6,152 nt of DNA from assembly GCA_030741175.1 (NCBI GenBank), contig JASLVT010000085.1:1-6152 (forward strand). The letters run 5' to 3'. The stretch's first letter is position 1. Every line of letters starts with the position of its first letter. Under the pieces are notes generated by a model that saw only the letters and a program-made list of their open reading frames with translations, did no database searches and had not been told where the DNA came from. This DNA is from Porticoccaceae bacterium (GTDB taxonomy: Bacteria > Pseudomonadota > Gammaproteobacteria > Pseudomonadales > Porticoccaceae). Below, piece after piece: positions 1 through 6,152 of the stretch. Both the position numbers and the translations under genes were made by a program.

Positions 1-1
1 C

Positions 2-2539
2 GATCCGGAACGTCCCATTCTGCCACCGGGGGAAATCTTTATTCCCACCGAAACCCTGTTTCACAATATCAAACAGTTGCCCAGAACAATTATTAGTCAC
101 CAGCAAGTTGAGGAGCAGCAAGGCCGCCACAACATAGGCCTTCAGTCAGTCCCCGATGTCAGTGTCAATGCAAAATTGGCTGATCCACTCAGCAATCTGC
201 AAGCCTTTATTGAACGCACACCTAGCGCCACACGTCTGCTGTTTTGCGCTGAATCGGCGGGTCGCAGAGAAGTGCTAATCGATTTATTAAAAACTATCGG
301 CATCACAGCAACCGAGGTTGATCATTGGAACCAATTTATCACCAGCGAAATCGACTTCGGTATTACCACTTACCCAATAGATCAGGGCGTCTACTGCCCG
401 GCCCAAAATATCTGTCTGATCACCGAGGGTGAGCTGTTTGGTCAACAGGTTATGCAACGGCGAAGACGATCAAAAGCCGCCGAATCGCCAGATTATGTAT
501 TTAAAAATCTCGCCGAACTCAAAGTGGGCGCGCCAGTAGTCCATGTGGATCACGGTGTAGGTCGCTATCAGGGATTGGTCACGCTGGAGGTCGATCGGGC
601 GCCCCAAGAATTTCTTATGCTCAGTTATGCCGATGACGCCAAACTCTATGTCCCAGTTGCGTCTCTGCATCTGATCAGCCGCTTTGGTGGTGGCGATCAG
701 GTCGCTGCCCCTCTCAATCGCCTCGGCACCGACAAATGGGATAAGGCCAAAGAAAAGGCGGCCAAACAGGTTCGCGATACTGCCGTGGAACTTCTCGATA
801 TCTACTCAAGACGCGCGGCACGGCAGGGTTTTGCCTGTAATAACAATGAAGAAGACTACCGAAAATTTAGTAGTGACTTTGCTTTTGAGACCACTGCCGA
901 TCAACAGGAAGCTATTGATGCCGTGCGTCGTGATCTACTCAGCGAACAGCCAATGGATCGCTTGGTCTGCGGCGATGTCGGCTTCGGCAAAACCGAGGTG
1001 GCGATGCGCGCGGCCTTTACCGTAGTCACCAGTGGCAAACAGGTCGTGGTCTTAGTACCTACCACCTTACTGGCCCACCAGCATTTGCAAAACTTTCGCG
1101 ATCGCTTTGCCAACTGGCCAGTGCGTGTCGAAGAATTATCAAGATTCAAAACCAATAAAGAACAGGATGACATTATTGCTCAGACTGAAGCTGGTAATGT
1201 GGATATCCTAATCAGCACTCATAAATTGCTCCATGCAAATATTGACTTTAGCCGCTTGGGACTAATGATTATTGATGAGGAACATCGTTTTGGTGTGCGT
1301 CAAAAAGAAAAGATTAAATCATTGCGTAGCGCAGTGGATATTCTCACCATGACTGCCACACCCATACCGCGGACATTAAATATGTCCATGCACAGTATTC
1401 GCGACCTCTCCATTATCGCCACACCGCCAGCCAAACGACTGTCGGTGAAAACCTTTGTTCGCAAACAGGAATCTCGCGTTACCCGAGAAGCCATACTGCG
1501 CGAAATACTACGAGGCGGTCAGGTCTATTTCCTACACAATGATGTAAAAAGTATCCGGCGCGCGGCGGATGAACTGGCTGAGTTAGTGCCAGAAGCACGC
1601 ATAGAAATTGCCCATGGGCAAATGCGTGAGCGCCAACTGGAACAGGTTATGTCTGACTTCTACCATCAGCGCTTTAATGTATTGGTGTGCACTACTATTA
1701 TTGAAACTGGTATCGATGTGCCCAGTGCTAATACTATCCTGATTGAGCGCGCTGATAAGTTTGGCTTGGCGCAACTTCATCAGTTGCGTGGACGCGTGGG
1801 CCGCTCTCATCATCAAGCCTATGCCTATTTGATGACGCCGCCCGATAAAAAACTCACTAGCGATGCCATAAAACGGCTGGAAGCGATATCTGCCGCCGAT
1901 CATCTGGGCTCTGGTTTTACTCTGGCCACCAATGATTTAGAGATTCGCGGTGCCGGTGAGCTTTTGGGTGAAGAGCAGAGTGGCCATATTCAGGCCATCG
2001 GCTTCACTCTGTATCTGGAAATGCTAGAGCGTGCGGTGGACGCGATTCGCAAAGGTACAGCGCCCAATTTAGATGCGACCTTAGATCAGGGTATTGAAGT
2101 CAATCTGCATTTACCCGCATTGATTCCCGATGATTATTTACCCGATGTCAATATGCGGCTGACGCTGTATAAGCGTCTTTCAAACTGTCAGACGGAAGAA
2201 CAGCTCCACGAACTGCAGGTGGAGATGATTGATCGCTTCGGCTTACTGCCAGAGCCAGTTAAAACCTTATTTAAGCTCACAGAGCTACGCCAGCTAGGTG
2301 AGCAATTGGGCTTGAAAAAAATCGAAGCTGGACCCAGTAGCGGGCGCCTACAATTCACCGCCAAGACTGCGGTAGAACCTATCACCATCGTAACAATGGT
2401 GCAGAACAATCCGTCTATATTCCGCTTGCAAAACAATGACCAACTGAGTTTCACTATACCCATGGAGACTGCAGAACAGCGATTTTCTGAGGTCAATAAG
2501 ATACTGCAGCAGTTGTTGGCCGCAGTGCAAGAAGGCTAA
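2..2539 (+). CDS. mfd: Mfd, transcription-repair coupling factor (5'-truncated by window edge)
   Basis: Mfd is a cytoplasmic ATP-driven DNA translocase that pushes stalled RNA polymerase off damaged template and recruits UvrA to start nucleotide excision repair. The frame is open from the first full codon at base 2, so the gene begins outside the window; TTG at 77 is internal and not a real start. About 845 residues are visible, against about 1,150 for the E. coli protein, so the N-terminal UvrB-like part that contacts UvrA is mostly missing from view. Visible landmarks: the RNA-polymerase-interacting module around 510-690 (VGAPVVHVDHGVGRYQGL); Walker A GDVGFGKTE at 971-997; DEEH box at 1274-1285; TATP motif III at 1352-1363; motif V IIETGID near 1699-1719; motif VI QLRGRVGRS at 1781-1807; a TRG-type translocation segment including DLEIRGAGELLG from about 1934; and the C-terminal regulatory domain to the stop. 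All helicase motifs are intact and no frameshift is seen. RecG shares the motor, but the RNA-polymerase module and C-terminal domain decide for Mfd. Confidence 0.98.
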   Translation, partial: DPERPILPPGEIFIPTETLFHNIKQLPRTIISHQQVEEQQGRHNIGLQSVPDVSVNAKLADPLSNLQAFIERTPSATRLLFCAESAGRREVLIDLLKTIGITATEVDHWNQFITSEIDFGITTYPIDQGVYCPAQNICLITEGELFGQQVMQRRRRSKAAESPDYVFKNLAELKVGAPVVHVDHGVGRYQGLVTLEVDRAPQEFLMLSYADDAKLYVPVASLHLISRFGGGDQVAAPLNRLGTDKWDKAKEKAAKQVRDTAVELLDIYSRRAARQGFACNNNEEDYRKFSSDFAFETTADQQEAIDAVRRDLLSEQPMDRLVCGDVGFGKTEVAMRAAFTVVTSGKQVVVLVPTTLLAHQHLQNFRDRFANWPVRVEELSRFKTNKEQDDIIAQTEAGNVDILISTHKLLHANIDFSRLGLMIIDEEHRFGVRQKEKIKSLRSAVDILTMTATPIPRTLNMSMHSIRDLSIIATPPAKRLSVKTFVRKQESRVTREAILREILRGGQVYFLHNDVKSIRRAADELAELVPEARIEIAHGQMRERQLEQVMSDFYHQRFNVLVCTTIIETGIDVPSANTILIERADKFGLAQLHQLRGRVGRSHHQAYAYLMTPPDKKLTSDAIKRLEAISAADHLGSGFTLATNDLEIRGAGELLGEEQSGHIQAIGFTLYLEMLERAVDAIRKGTAPNLDATLDQGIEVNLHLPALIPDDYLPDVNMRLTLYKRLSNCQTEEQLHELQVEMIDRFGLLPEPVKTLFKLTELRQLGEQLGLKKIEAGPSSGRLQFTAKTAVEPITIVTMVQNNPSIFRLQNNDQLSFTIPMETAEQRFSEVNKILQQLLAAVQEG

Positions 2540-2544
2540 AAGGA
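2540..2544 (+). promoter_or_regulatory. Candidate ribosome binding site for the csiV-like gene
   Basis: AAGGA lies between the mfd stop and the second of two in-frame ATG codons (2544 and 2550), 5 nt before the ATG at 2550. An alternative GAAGG at 2531-2535, inside the end of mfd, is 8 nt before the ATG at 2544. The two sites favour different starts, so the start of the downstream gene is uncertain by two codons. Confidence 0.5.
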
Positions 2545-3803
2545 TGCTAATGAACCGCGCACTACGTTTCTTCAATCGAGCCACAGTTTTACTGTCGGGC
2601 ATGTTGCTTGTGGCCCCAGTGCTAGCTCAGGAAACCAACTCTGAAGATGAGTTATTGCCCCCCGATAACTGGTATCAGGTCGAAGTGATTCTGTTTACCC
2701 AACAGGGCAATCTGGGTGGAGAAACACCGCCACAGGAGTATCGCACTGAATTTCCTGACAATTGGTTGGAGTTGGTCGACCCCAATATGCCTGAGCAAGA
2801 AAATGGCTTACCGCTGGCCGCCGGTGCCCTATTAGCTGCAACAGAAACAGAATTTCCTGACCAGCGCCTTATTCCATTGGTCAGCGTCCAAGACCCTGCG
2901 CTAAGCAATGAAGCTGGAGGTAGTGATATTATCAATGACTCCGATAACCCATCTGCCGACGACCTTGTTTCTGAGCTAGGCAATCCCACCACGGACTATG
3001 AACCGCAGTATGAATCGCCATTCCGACTTGTCGATGCTGAATTTCGCGATCTCAATGAGAGCGCTACTGCACTGGATCGTCGACAATACAACGTAGTCTT
3101 TCATGAAGCTTGGCGTTTCCCAGTACAGGGTGAAGAGAATGATCCATGGATCATTATCAAAGCTGGGCAAAGTCTGGAGGGGCGTTATCAGATTGAAGGC
3201 GCATTGCGTTTTTACAAATCCCGCTTCTTACATTTTCAACCCAATCTATGGCTACTAGAATTTGCCAACGATAACGATCAGTTGATTGAACTACCAGATT
3301 TCCCAGTTAAGGCACCATCCGTGGATGCGGAGATTGAATTAAGTGAAGCCTTTAGCAATTTTGAAATCAACGACCTCGACGCGGCGCCAAATGATCTCGA
3401 CTCGGTATTCGAAACACTTAGGGTCGCAAAGGAAACGTCACAACCGATAGTGATCAACAATACTATTACCGAATCAACGCGCCCTTTTACTGAGATTGAA
3501 TACCCCTCTACACAGCAAACAAACCCACTCGGTCTAAGTGCACCGGTCGATGATCTCGCGCCTCTGCTGATCAGCGAGCGCAACCGAGACAAAAAATACC
3601 CCGTAGCCTCAGTCTGGGTGCTAGATAGATCCAAGCGCATTGACGAAGATGAAATCTACTACATCGATCACCCGCAGATGGGCGCAATAGTGACTATTAA
3701 ATCCTATTCACCAGAACTATTGAATCCATTGCCCACCGCGACTGATGAGACCGTTGAAGCTGGCGAGGTTGACGATAAAAACGAGCCGCTAGTTGCAGAC
3801 TAG
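2544..3803 (+). CDS. csiV: CsiV-family exported peptidoglycan-binding protein
   Basis: CsiV is known from Vibrio cholerae as a periplasmic peptidoglycan-binding protein that works through LpoA to support PBP1A wall synthesis; the role here is inferred from family resemblance. The product is 419 residues. Residues 1-28 form a signal peptide (basic start, hydrophobic core, likely cleavage after VLA at 28). Family-like blocks follow: WYQVEVILF at 43-51; QYNVVFHEAWRFPV at 181-194; a strand-rich segment around 211-240 including EGRYQIEGALRFY and LHFQPNLWLLEF; and a C-terminal block at 352-386 with VASVWVLDRSKRI and YYIDHPQMGAIVTI. Between them are acidic, low-complexity stretches at about 112-160 and 242-350, and an acidic tail from about 397, which make it longer than I expect for the family. 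It starts 4 bp after the mfd stop, consistent with cotranscription, and I recall the same mfd-csiV order in Pseudomonas. ATG 2550 is an equally good start. The family assignment rests on these conserved blocks plus context. Confidence 0.82.
   Translation: MLMNRALRFFNRATVLLSGMLLVAPVLAQETNSEDELLPPDNWYQVEVILFTQQGNLGGETPPQEYRTEFPDNWLELVDPNMPEQENGLPLAAGALLAATETEFPDQRLIPLVSVQDPALSNEAGGSDIINDSDNPSADDLVSELGNPTTDYEPQYESPFRLVDAEFRDLNESATALDRRQYNVVFHEAWRFPVQGEENDPWIIIKAGQSLEGRYQIEGALRFYKSRFLHFQPNLWLLEFANDNDQLIELPDFPVKAPSVDAEIELSEAFSNFEINDLDAAPNDLDSVFETLRVAKETSQPIVINNTITESTRPFTEIEYPSTQQTNPLGLSAPVDDLAPLLISERNRDKKYPVASVWVLDRSKRIDEDEIYYIDHPQMGAIVTIKSYSPELLNPLPTATDETVEAGEVDDKNEPLVAD
3138..3155. repeat. 18-bp perfect palindrome within the csiV-like gene
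   Basis: AATGATCCATGGATCATT is its own reverse complement with no spacer; the flanking bases (G at 3137, A at 3156) end the symmetry. It contains two GATC sites. It lies in coding sequence and specifies part of the END-PWII segment near residues 198-204, so it may be coincidental. With no loop it would suit a dimeric DNA-binding protein better than an RNA hairpin. Confidence 0.6.
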
Positions 3804-3805
3804 AT

Positions 3806-4330
3806 TTACTCCTCATTCTCATGAGAGACAAAAATTAACGCCTCAGTATCAAATCCCAAGGCAGCAGACTGATCCAGAAACGCCTGCATAACCTGCTCAG
3901 AGACTTCGGGTGTGCGCGACAAAAGCCATAGGTAATCTGTTGTATTGCCGGCGACAAATGCATATTGATAATCACTCTGGTCCAAATCAAAAATAATATA
4001 AGAGCCAAAGAAAGGACCAAAAAATGACACTTTTAAATAGCCGGTATTCTCGTCCTCAACAAAGTAGGCTCGTCCCACCGCCTGTTCTCGCTCCCCTGTC
4101 ACCACAGATCGGCCAGAATTTAATACCCTGAGACCACCATCATCGCGCAGCGAATATTCTGCAGATACGGCATCGAGCCCCCGCTCAAAAGAATGATCGA
4201 GACGAGCGACTTCGTACCAGGTACCCAAATAACGATCGACTTCAAAATTTTTGACTGGCACCACATTCTCGGGGGCACCAAGGCAGGCGCTGAGGCTGAA
4301 ACACATAAGAGCAATGATCGATAGGCGCAT
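3806..4330 (-). CDS. blc: Blc-type outer-membrane lipocalin (lipoprotein)
   Basis: Bacterial lipocalins of the Blc group are lipid-anchored beta-barrel proteins on the periplasmic face of the outer membrane that bind fatty acids or lysophospholipids and are linked to envelope maintenance. I place the start at the ATG ending at 4330, giving 174 residues that begin MRLSIIALMCFSLSAC: a short lipoprotein signal with lipobox LSAC, lipidated Cys at 16. Leu at +2 (no Asp) favours outer-membrane sorting. An upstream in-frame ATG at 4390 would add 20 polar residues ahead of the signal and sits inside a hairpin without a convincing ribosome site, so I reject it. Lipocalin signatures are the first conserved region GTWYEVAR at 36-43, the mid-barrel strands YLKVSFFGPFFGSYIIFDL, and TTDYLWLLSRTP, close to the Blc pattern DYLWILSRTP. 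The length is typical. A weak GAG ribosome site lies 7 nt upstream. It follows the mscS gene on the same strand after 100 bp, so it may be a third operon member or have its own promoter. The natural ligand cannot be read from the sequence. Confidence 0.92.
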   Translation of the reverse strand: MRLSIIALMCFSLSACLGAPENVVPVKNFEVDRYLGTWYEVARLDHSFERGLDAVSAEYSLRDDGGLRVLNSGRSVVTGEREQAVGRAYFVEDENTGYLKVSFFGPFFGSYIIFDLDQSDYQYAFVAGNTTDYLWLLSRTPEVSEQVMQAFLDQSAALGFDTEALIFVSHENEE

Positions 4331-4430
4331 AAAAGTCTCGCTATAAATAAATTGATAACCCATTGTCCGTTTGGCCTGTGGCATCACCACAGGACATTAT
4401 TGCGGACACTACAGCAAATAACGCGCTTAA
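4331..4430. other. Intergenic spacer between mscS and blc genes
   Basis: This is the only sizeable non-coding gap in the window. It holds a nested inverted repeat (4364-4408, listed separately) and AT-rich sequence just before the lipocalin start. On the - strand an AATAAT hexamer (near 4395-4400) resembles a -10 box, but no good -35 sits at the right distance. A second weak pair (CGGACA and TATAGC, 18 bp apart) would place transcription start almost at the lipocalin ATG. Neither is strong enough to call as a promoter. Confidence 0.5.
4364..4408. repeat. Nested inverted repeat (hairpin) between mscS and blc
   Basis: The inner stem is CCTGTGG (4375-4381) and CCACAGG (4387-4393) with a 5-nt loop CATCA. 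The outer arms are TGTCCG (4364-4369) and CGGACA (4403-4408), separated from the inner stem by 5 and 9 unpaired bases. Neither strand has a T-run after the stem, so it is not a classical intrinsic terminator. It could be an attenuating or mRNA-protecting hairpin between two operon genes, or an operator; the sequence does not decide. Confidence 0.6.
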
Positions 4431-5585
4431 TTATTTCTCAGCAGTAGCACCCGAAGCGGCAGCTAGCGCCGCCAAATCTGCAGGCTCGGCCTGTCCATCA
4501 ACCTGACTATCAACCTGACCATCAATATGCACAGTTGATGTTGGGAACGCAATCTCTGCCTGATTGGCTTCAATAATTTGTGCCACCTTTAGTAGCACGT
4601 CCTGTTTAACCTGATGAAACTTGACCCATTCAGTGGTCTTAGTAAAGGTATAAATAATAAAGTCCACCGAACTCGCCGAGAAAGCATTAAAGTTTACAAT
4701 CATAATTTGATCGGTATCAATTTCAGGATGCTCACAGAGCATCGCTGTCACCTGCTCGACAATAGTCTCCATACAGCCAATATCAGCATAACGAATACCC
4801 ACCGTTTCATAGATACGGCGGTTAGTCATACGCGATGGATTCTCTACTGAGATATTGGCAAACACTGAATTGGGAATATACAGCGGCCTCTGATCAAAGG
4901 TTCTAATTCGAGTGAGACGCCAACCAATATCTTCTACCGTGCCCTCAATCTCTTTGTCGGGAGAGCGCACCCAATCTCCCACTGAGAAAGGGCGGTCGAG
5001 ATAAATCATCAATCCACCAAAAAAGTTAGCGAGTAAATCCTTGGCAGCAAAGCCGACCGCGATACCCCCAATACCGCCAAAGGCCAATAAACCCGAAATG
5101 CTGTAGCCAAATAACTGCATAGCTACCAGCAGAGCCGTGATAATCACCGCTGCCCGTAGCAACTTGCCGACAGCGCGAACCGTAGTAGCATCGATGGGCT
5201 TCGCCATATAGTCGGGGTGGAGTAAATTGCGCTCGGCGCGCTTAATAAAGCTAGTGATAAAAATGGTCGCCAGAAAAATAAGTGCCAAACGATTAATCGG
5301 ATCGATCAGCGCTTGCATCGGTGATGCCATTTTTTGTGCCGCGATGCTAGCAGCAAAGTTAATCCCCAATATCCAAATTAGCCAAATCAAAGGTTTGCGA
5401 CAGGCTTCAATAAGCGCATCGTCCCATACTGTCAGTGATTTATTGGCCTGCATTTCAAGGCGGTCAATAATGCGATTTACCATGTAGCCCAAACTCAGCA
5501 CCAACAACACAATAACAAACAGCTCGAGTATCCATAGATATTGCTCGCCGGTTAAGTTAACCAACCATGCTTCAATAGCGTCCAT
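4431..5585 (-). CDS. MscS-family mechanosensitive ion channel
   Basis: MscS-family proteins are inner-membrane heptameric channels that open under membrane tension and release solutes during hypo-osmotic shock. The product is 384 residues. Hydrophobic segments lie at about 17-36, 65-83, 98-114 and 139-160, followed by the pore helix region 165-197, whose small-residue pattern AFGGIGGIAVGFAAKDLLANFFGG is the family hallmark. Then come the beta domain (PFSVGDWV at 199-206, GTVEDIGWRLTRIRTFD at 215-231, PNSVF at 238-242) and the C-terminal cytoplasmic domain to about 354. Five membrane segments resemble the YnaI type more than the three of MscS itself, so I give no specific symbol. The last ~30 residues are a low-complexity tail, partly coded by a 12-bp tandem repeat, then alanine-rich. 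The ATG overlaps the nagZ TGA by one base and has a GGAGG site 7 nt upstream, implying translational coupling. Family call is firm; gating threshold and ion preference are not visible. Confidence 0.96.
   Translation of the reverse strand: MDAIEAWLVNLTGEQYLWILELFVIVLLVLSLGYMVNRIIDRLEMQANKSLTVWDDALIEACRKPLIWLIWILGINFAASIAAQKMASPMQALIDPINRLALIFLATIFITSFIKRAERNLLHPDYMAKPIDATTVRAVGKLLRAAVIITALLVAMQLFGYSISGLLAFGGIGGIAVGFAAKDLLANFFGGLMIYLDRPFSVGDWVRSPDKEIEGTVEDIGWRLTRIRTFDQRPLYIPNSVFANISVENPSRMTNRRIYETVGIRYADIGCMETIVEQVTAMLCEHPEIDTDQIMIVNFNAFSASSVDFIIYTFTKTTEWVKFHQVKQDVLLKVAQIIEANQAEIAFPTSTVHIDGQVDSQVDGQAEPADLAALAAASGATAEK
4497..4525. repeat. 12-bp tandem repeat in the 3' end of the mscS-type gene
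   Basis: Two near-identical units, ATCAACCTGACT (4497-4508) and ATCAACCTGACC (4509-4520), are followed by a partial third ATCAA; CTGTCC just before looks like a decayed copy of the unit's end. Read on the - strand they encode the repeated Gln-Val-Asp stretch (DGQVDSQVDGQ, residues about 355-365) in the channel's C-terminal tail. Because the unit is a multiple of three, copy-number change would keep the frame. Confidence 0.75.
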
Positions 5586-6152
5586 CAGCTTGCCTCCATC
5601 AACTGCTGTAATGCGTTAATTGTTTGCTGTCGTTTACCATCGGATCGCAATTGCTCCCATTCCACCGATTTTCTTGCCCGCATGGTAGAAATCCTTTCGC
5701 AACCACTGATCTTGTTATACTGCATAAACTCCACCACTTCCAACGCTCCCTCGGGACAATTGCATACCAGTATCATATCGCAGCCCGCATCGAGTGCACG
5801 CTTGGCCTTCTCTGGATAGCCACCGACGATATCAGCGCCTTTCATACTGAGATCATCACTAAAAATTACGCCATTAAAGCCGAGTTTTTCGCGCAGCACT
5901 TTCTGTAGCCAAAAACGCGAGAAGCCGACAGAATCTGCATCCACTTCAGGGAACGTCATATGCGCTGGCATCACCCCATCCAAGTCCTTTGCCAGAGCCG
6001 CAAATGGTTTCAGATCATGTTCCTCAACCACTTGCCAAGAGCGATAATCCACAGGTGCTTCGAGATGGCTATCAGCCACAACGCCGCCGTGACCAGGAAA
6101 ATGCTTGCCCGTCACCGCCATGCCTGCTTGATGCATACCCTCAATAAAAGCG
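5585..6152 (-). CDS. nagZ: NagZ, beta-N-acetylhexosaminidase (5'-truncated by window edge)
   Basis: NagZ is a cytoplasmic glycoside hydrolase family 3 enzyme that removes N-acetylglucosamine from GlcNAc-1,6-anhydroMurNAc (with or without peptide) during peptidoglycan recycling. Its product feeds the MurNAc recycling route and, in species with AmpR, influences AmpC beta-lactamase induction. The frame is open to the window edge and 188 residues are visible; the ATG at 6136 is internal, since AFIEG precedes it in frame and matches the family. Landmarks: KHFPGHG (about 6086-6106); the catalytic Asp-Ser-His loop of NagZ, with Asp at 6071-6073 and His at 6065-6067; MPAH (about 5960-5971); and [10 protein letters not shown] with the predicted nucleophile Asp at 5855-5857. 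The Asp/His dyad separates NagZ from other GH3 enzymes. By alignment from memory with E. coli NagZ (~341 residues) about 145 N-terminal residues lie outside. No lesion is seen. The stop overlaps the start of the mscS-type gene. Confidence 0.97.
   Translation of the reverse strand, partial: AFIEGMHQAGMAVTGKHFPGHGGVVADSHLEAPVDYRSWQVVEEHDLKPFAALAKDLDGVMPAHMTFPEVDADSVGFSRFWLQKVLREKLGFNGVIFSDDLSMKGADIVGGYPEKAKRALDAGCDMILVCNCPEGALEVVEFMQYNKISGCERISTMRARKSVEWEQLRSDGKRQQTINALQQLMEAS
5593..5597 (-). promoter_or_regulatory. Shine-Dalgarno site for the mscS-type gene, inside nagZ
   Basis: GGAGG on the - strand lies within the last codons of nagZ (coding Glu-Ala near the C-terminus), 7 nt before the ATG at 5585-5583. 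This consensus site fixes the channel start and, with the TGATG overlap, supports translational coupling to nagZ. Confidence 0.85.

Noticed and set aside
77..79. TTG as the start of the mfd reading frame
   Set aside because: The frame is open upstream to the window edge and the upstream codons (LPPGEIFIPTETLF) look like Mfd sequence, so this is an internal codon.
684..1025. Extra + strand open frame inside mfd, and similar antisense frames through mfd, csiV, mscS and nagZ
   Set aside because: They overlap strongly supported genes, have no recognisable domains and have compositions typical of shadow frames.
4331..4390. Longer lipocalin start at the ATG at 4390
   Set aside because: It would put 20 polar residues before a complete lipoprotein signal peptide, lies in a hairpin and lacks a good ribosome site.
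4375..4393. Intrinsic terminator after the mscS-type gene
   Set aside because: The stem is good but neither strand has a following T-run, so I list it only as an inverted repeat.
6134..6136. ATG as the start of nagZ
   Set aside because: In-frame residues AFIEG precede it and match NagZ; half the barrel would be missing. The gene simply runs off the window.

Overview
This window looks like an ordinary chromosomal stretch from a gammaproteobacterium, most likely a marine or Pseudomonas/Cellvibrio-related lineage. Base composition appears balanced. A csiV-family gene directly downstream of mfd, with nagZ nearby, is a neighbourhood I recall from Pseudomonas-type genomes. That lineage call rests on gene content and memory of synteny, not on a search.

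Layout. The left part, on the + strand, holds the C-terminal ~845 codons of mfd (transcription-repair coupling factor; its 5' end lies outside the window). Four bases after the mfd stop comes a csiV-like gene for an exported peptidoglycan-binding protein (about 2544-3803). The right part, on the - strand, reads from the right edge inward: the C-terminal 188 codons of nagZ (beta-N-acetylhexosaminidase of peptidoglycan recycling; 5' end outside), then an MscS-family mechanosensitive channel gene whose ATG overlaps the nagZ stop (TGATG), then after a 100-bp gap a Blc-type outer-membrane lipocalin gene. The two blocks converge tail to tail with only 2 bp between the csiV and lipocalin stop codons.

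How the genes fit together. Apart from mfd (DNA repair), the genes share an envelope theme: csiV (wall synthesis accessory), nagZ (wall recycling), mscS (turgor release) and blc (outer-membrane lipid-binding lipoprotein). Only the nagZ-mscS pair shows sequence evidence of translational coupling. mfd-csiV is close enough to be cotranscribed.

I see no mobile element, CRISPR array, tRNA, rRNA or recognisable novel system. Coding sequence covers almost everything, and the only sizeable gap is the 100 bp between mscS and blc, which holds a nested inverted repeat. The other unusual items are modest: an 18-bp perfect palindrome inside csiV, a 12-bp tandem repeat at the 3' end of mscS, long acidic inserts in the CsiV-like protein, and the 2-bp convergent junction.
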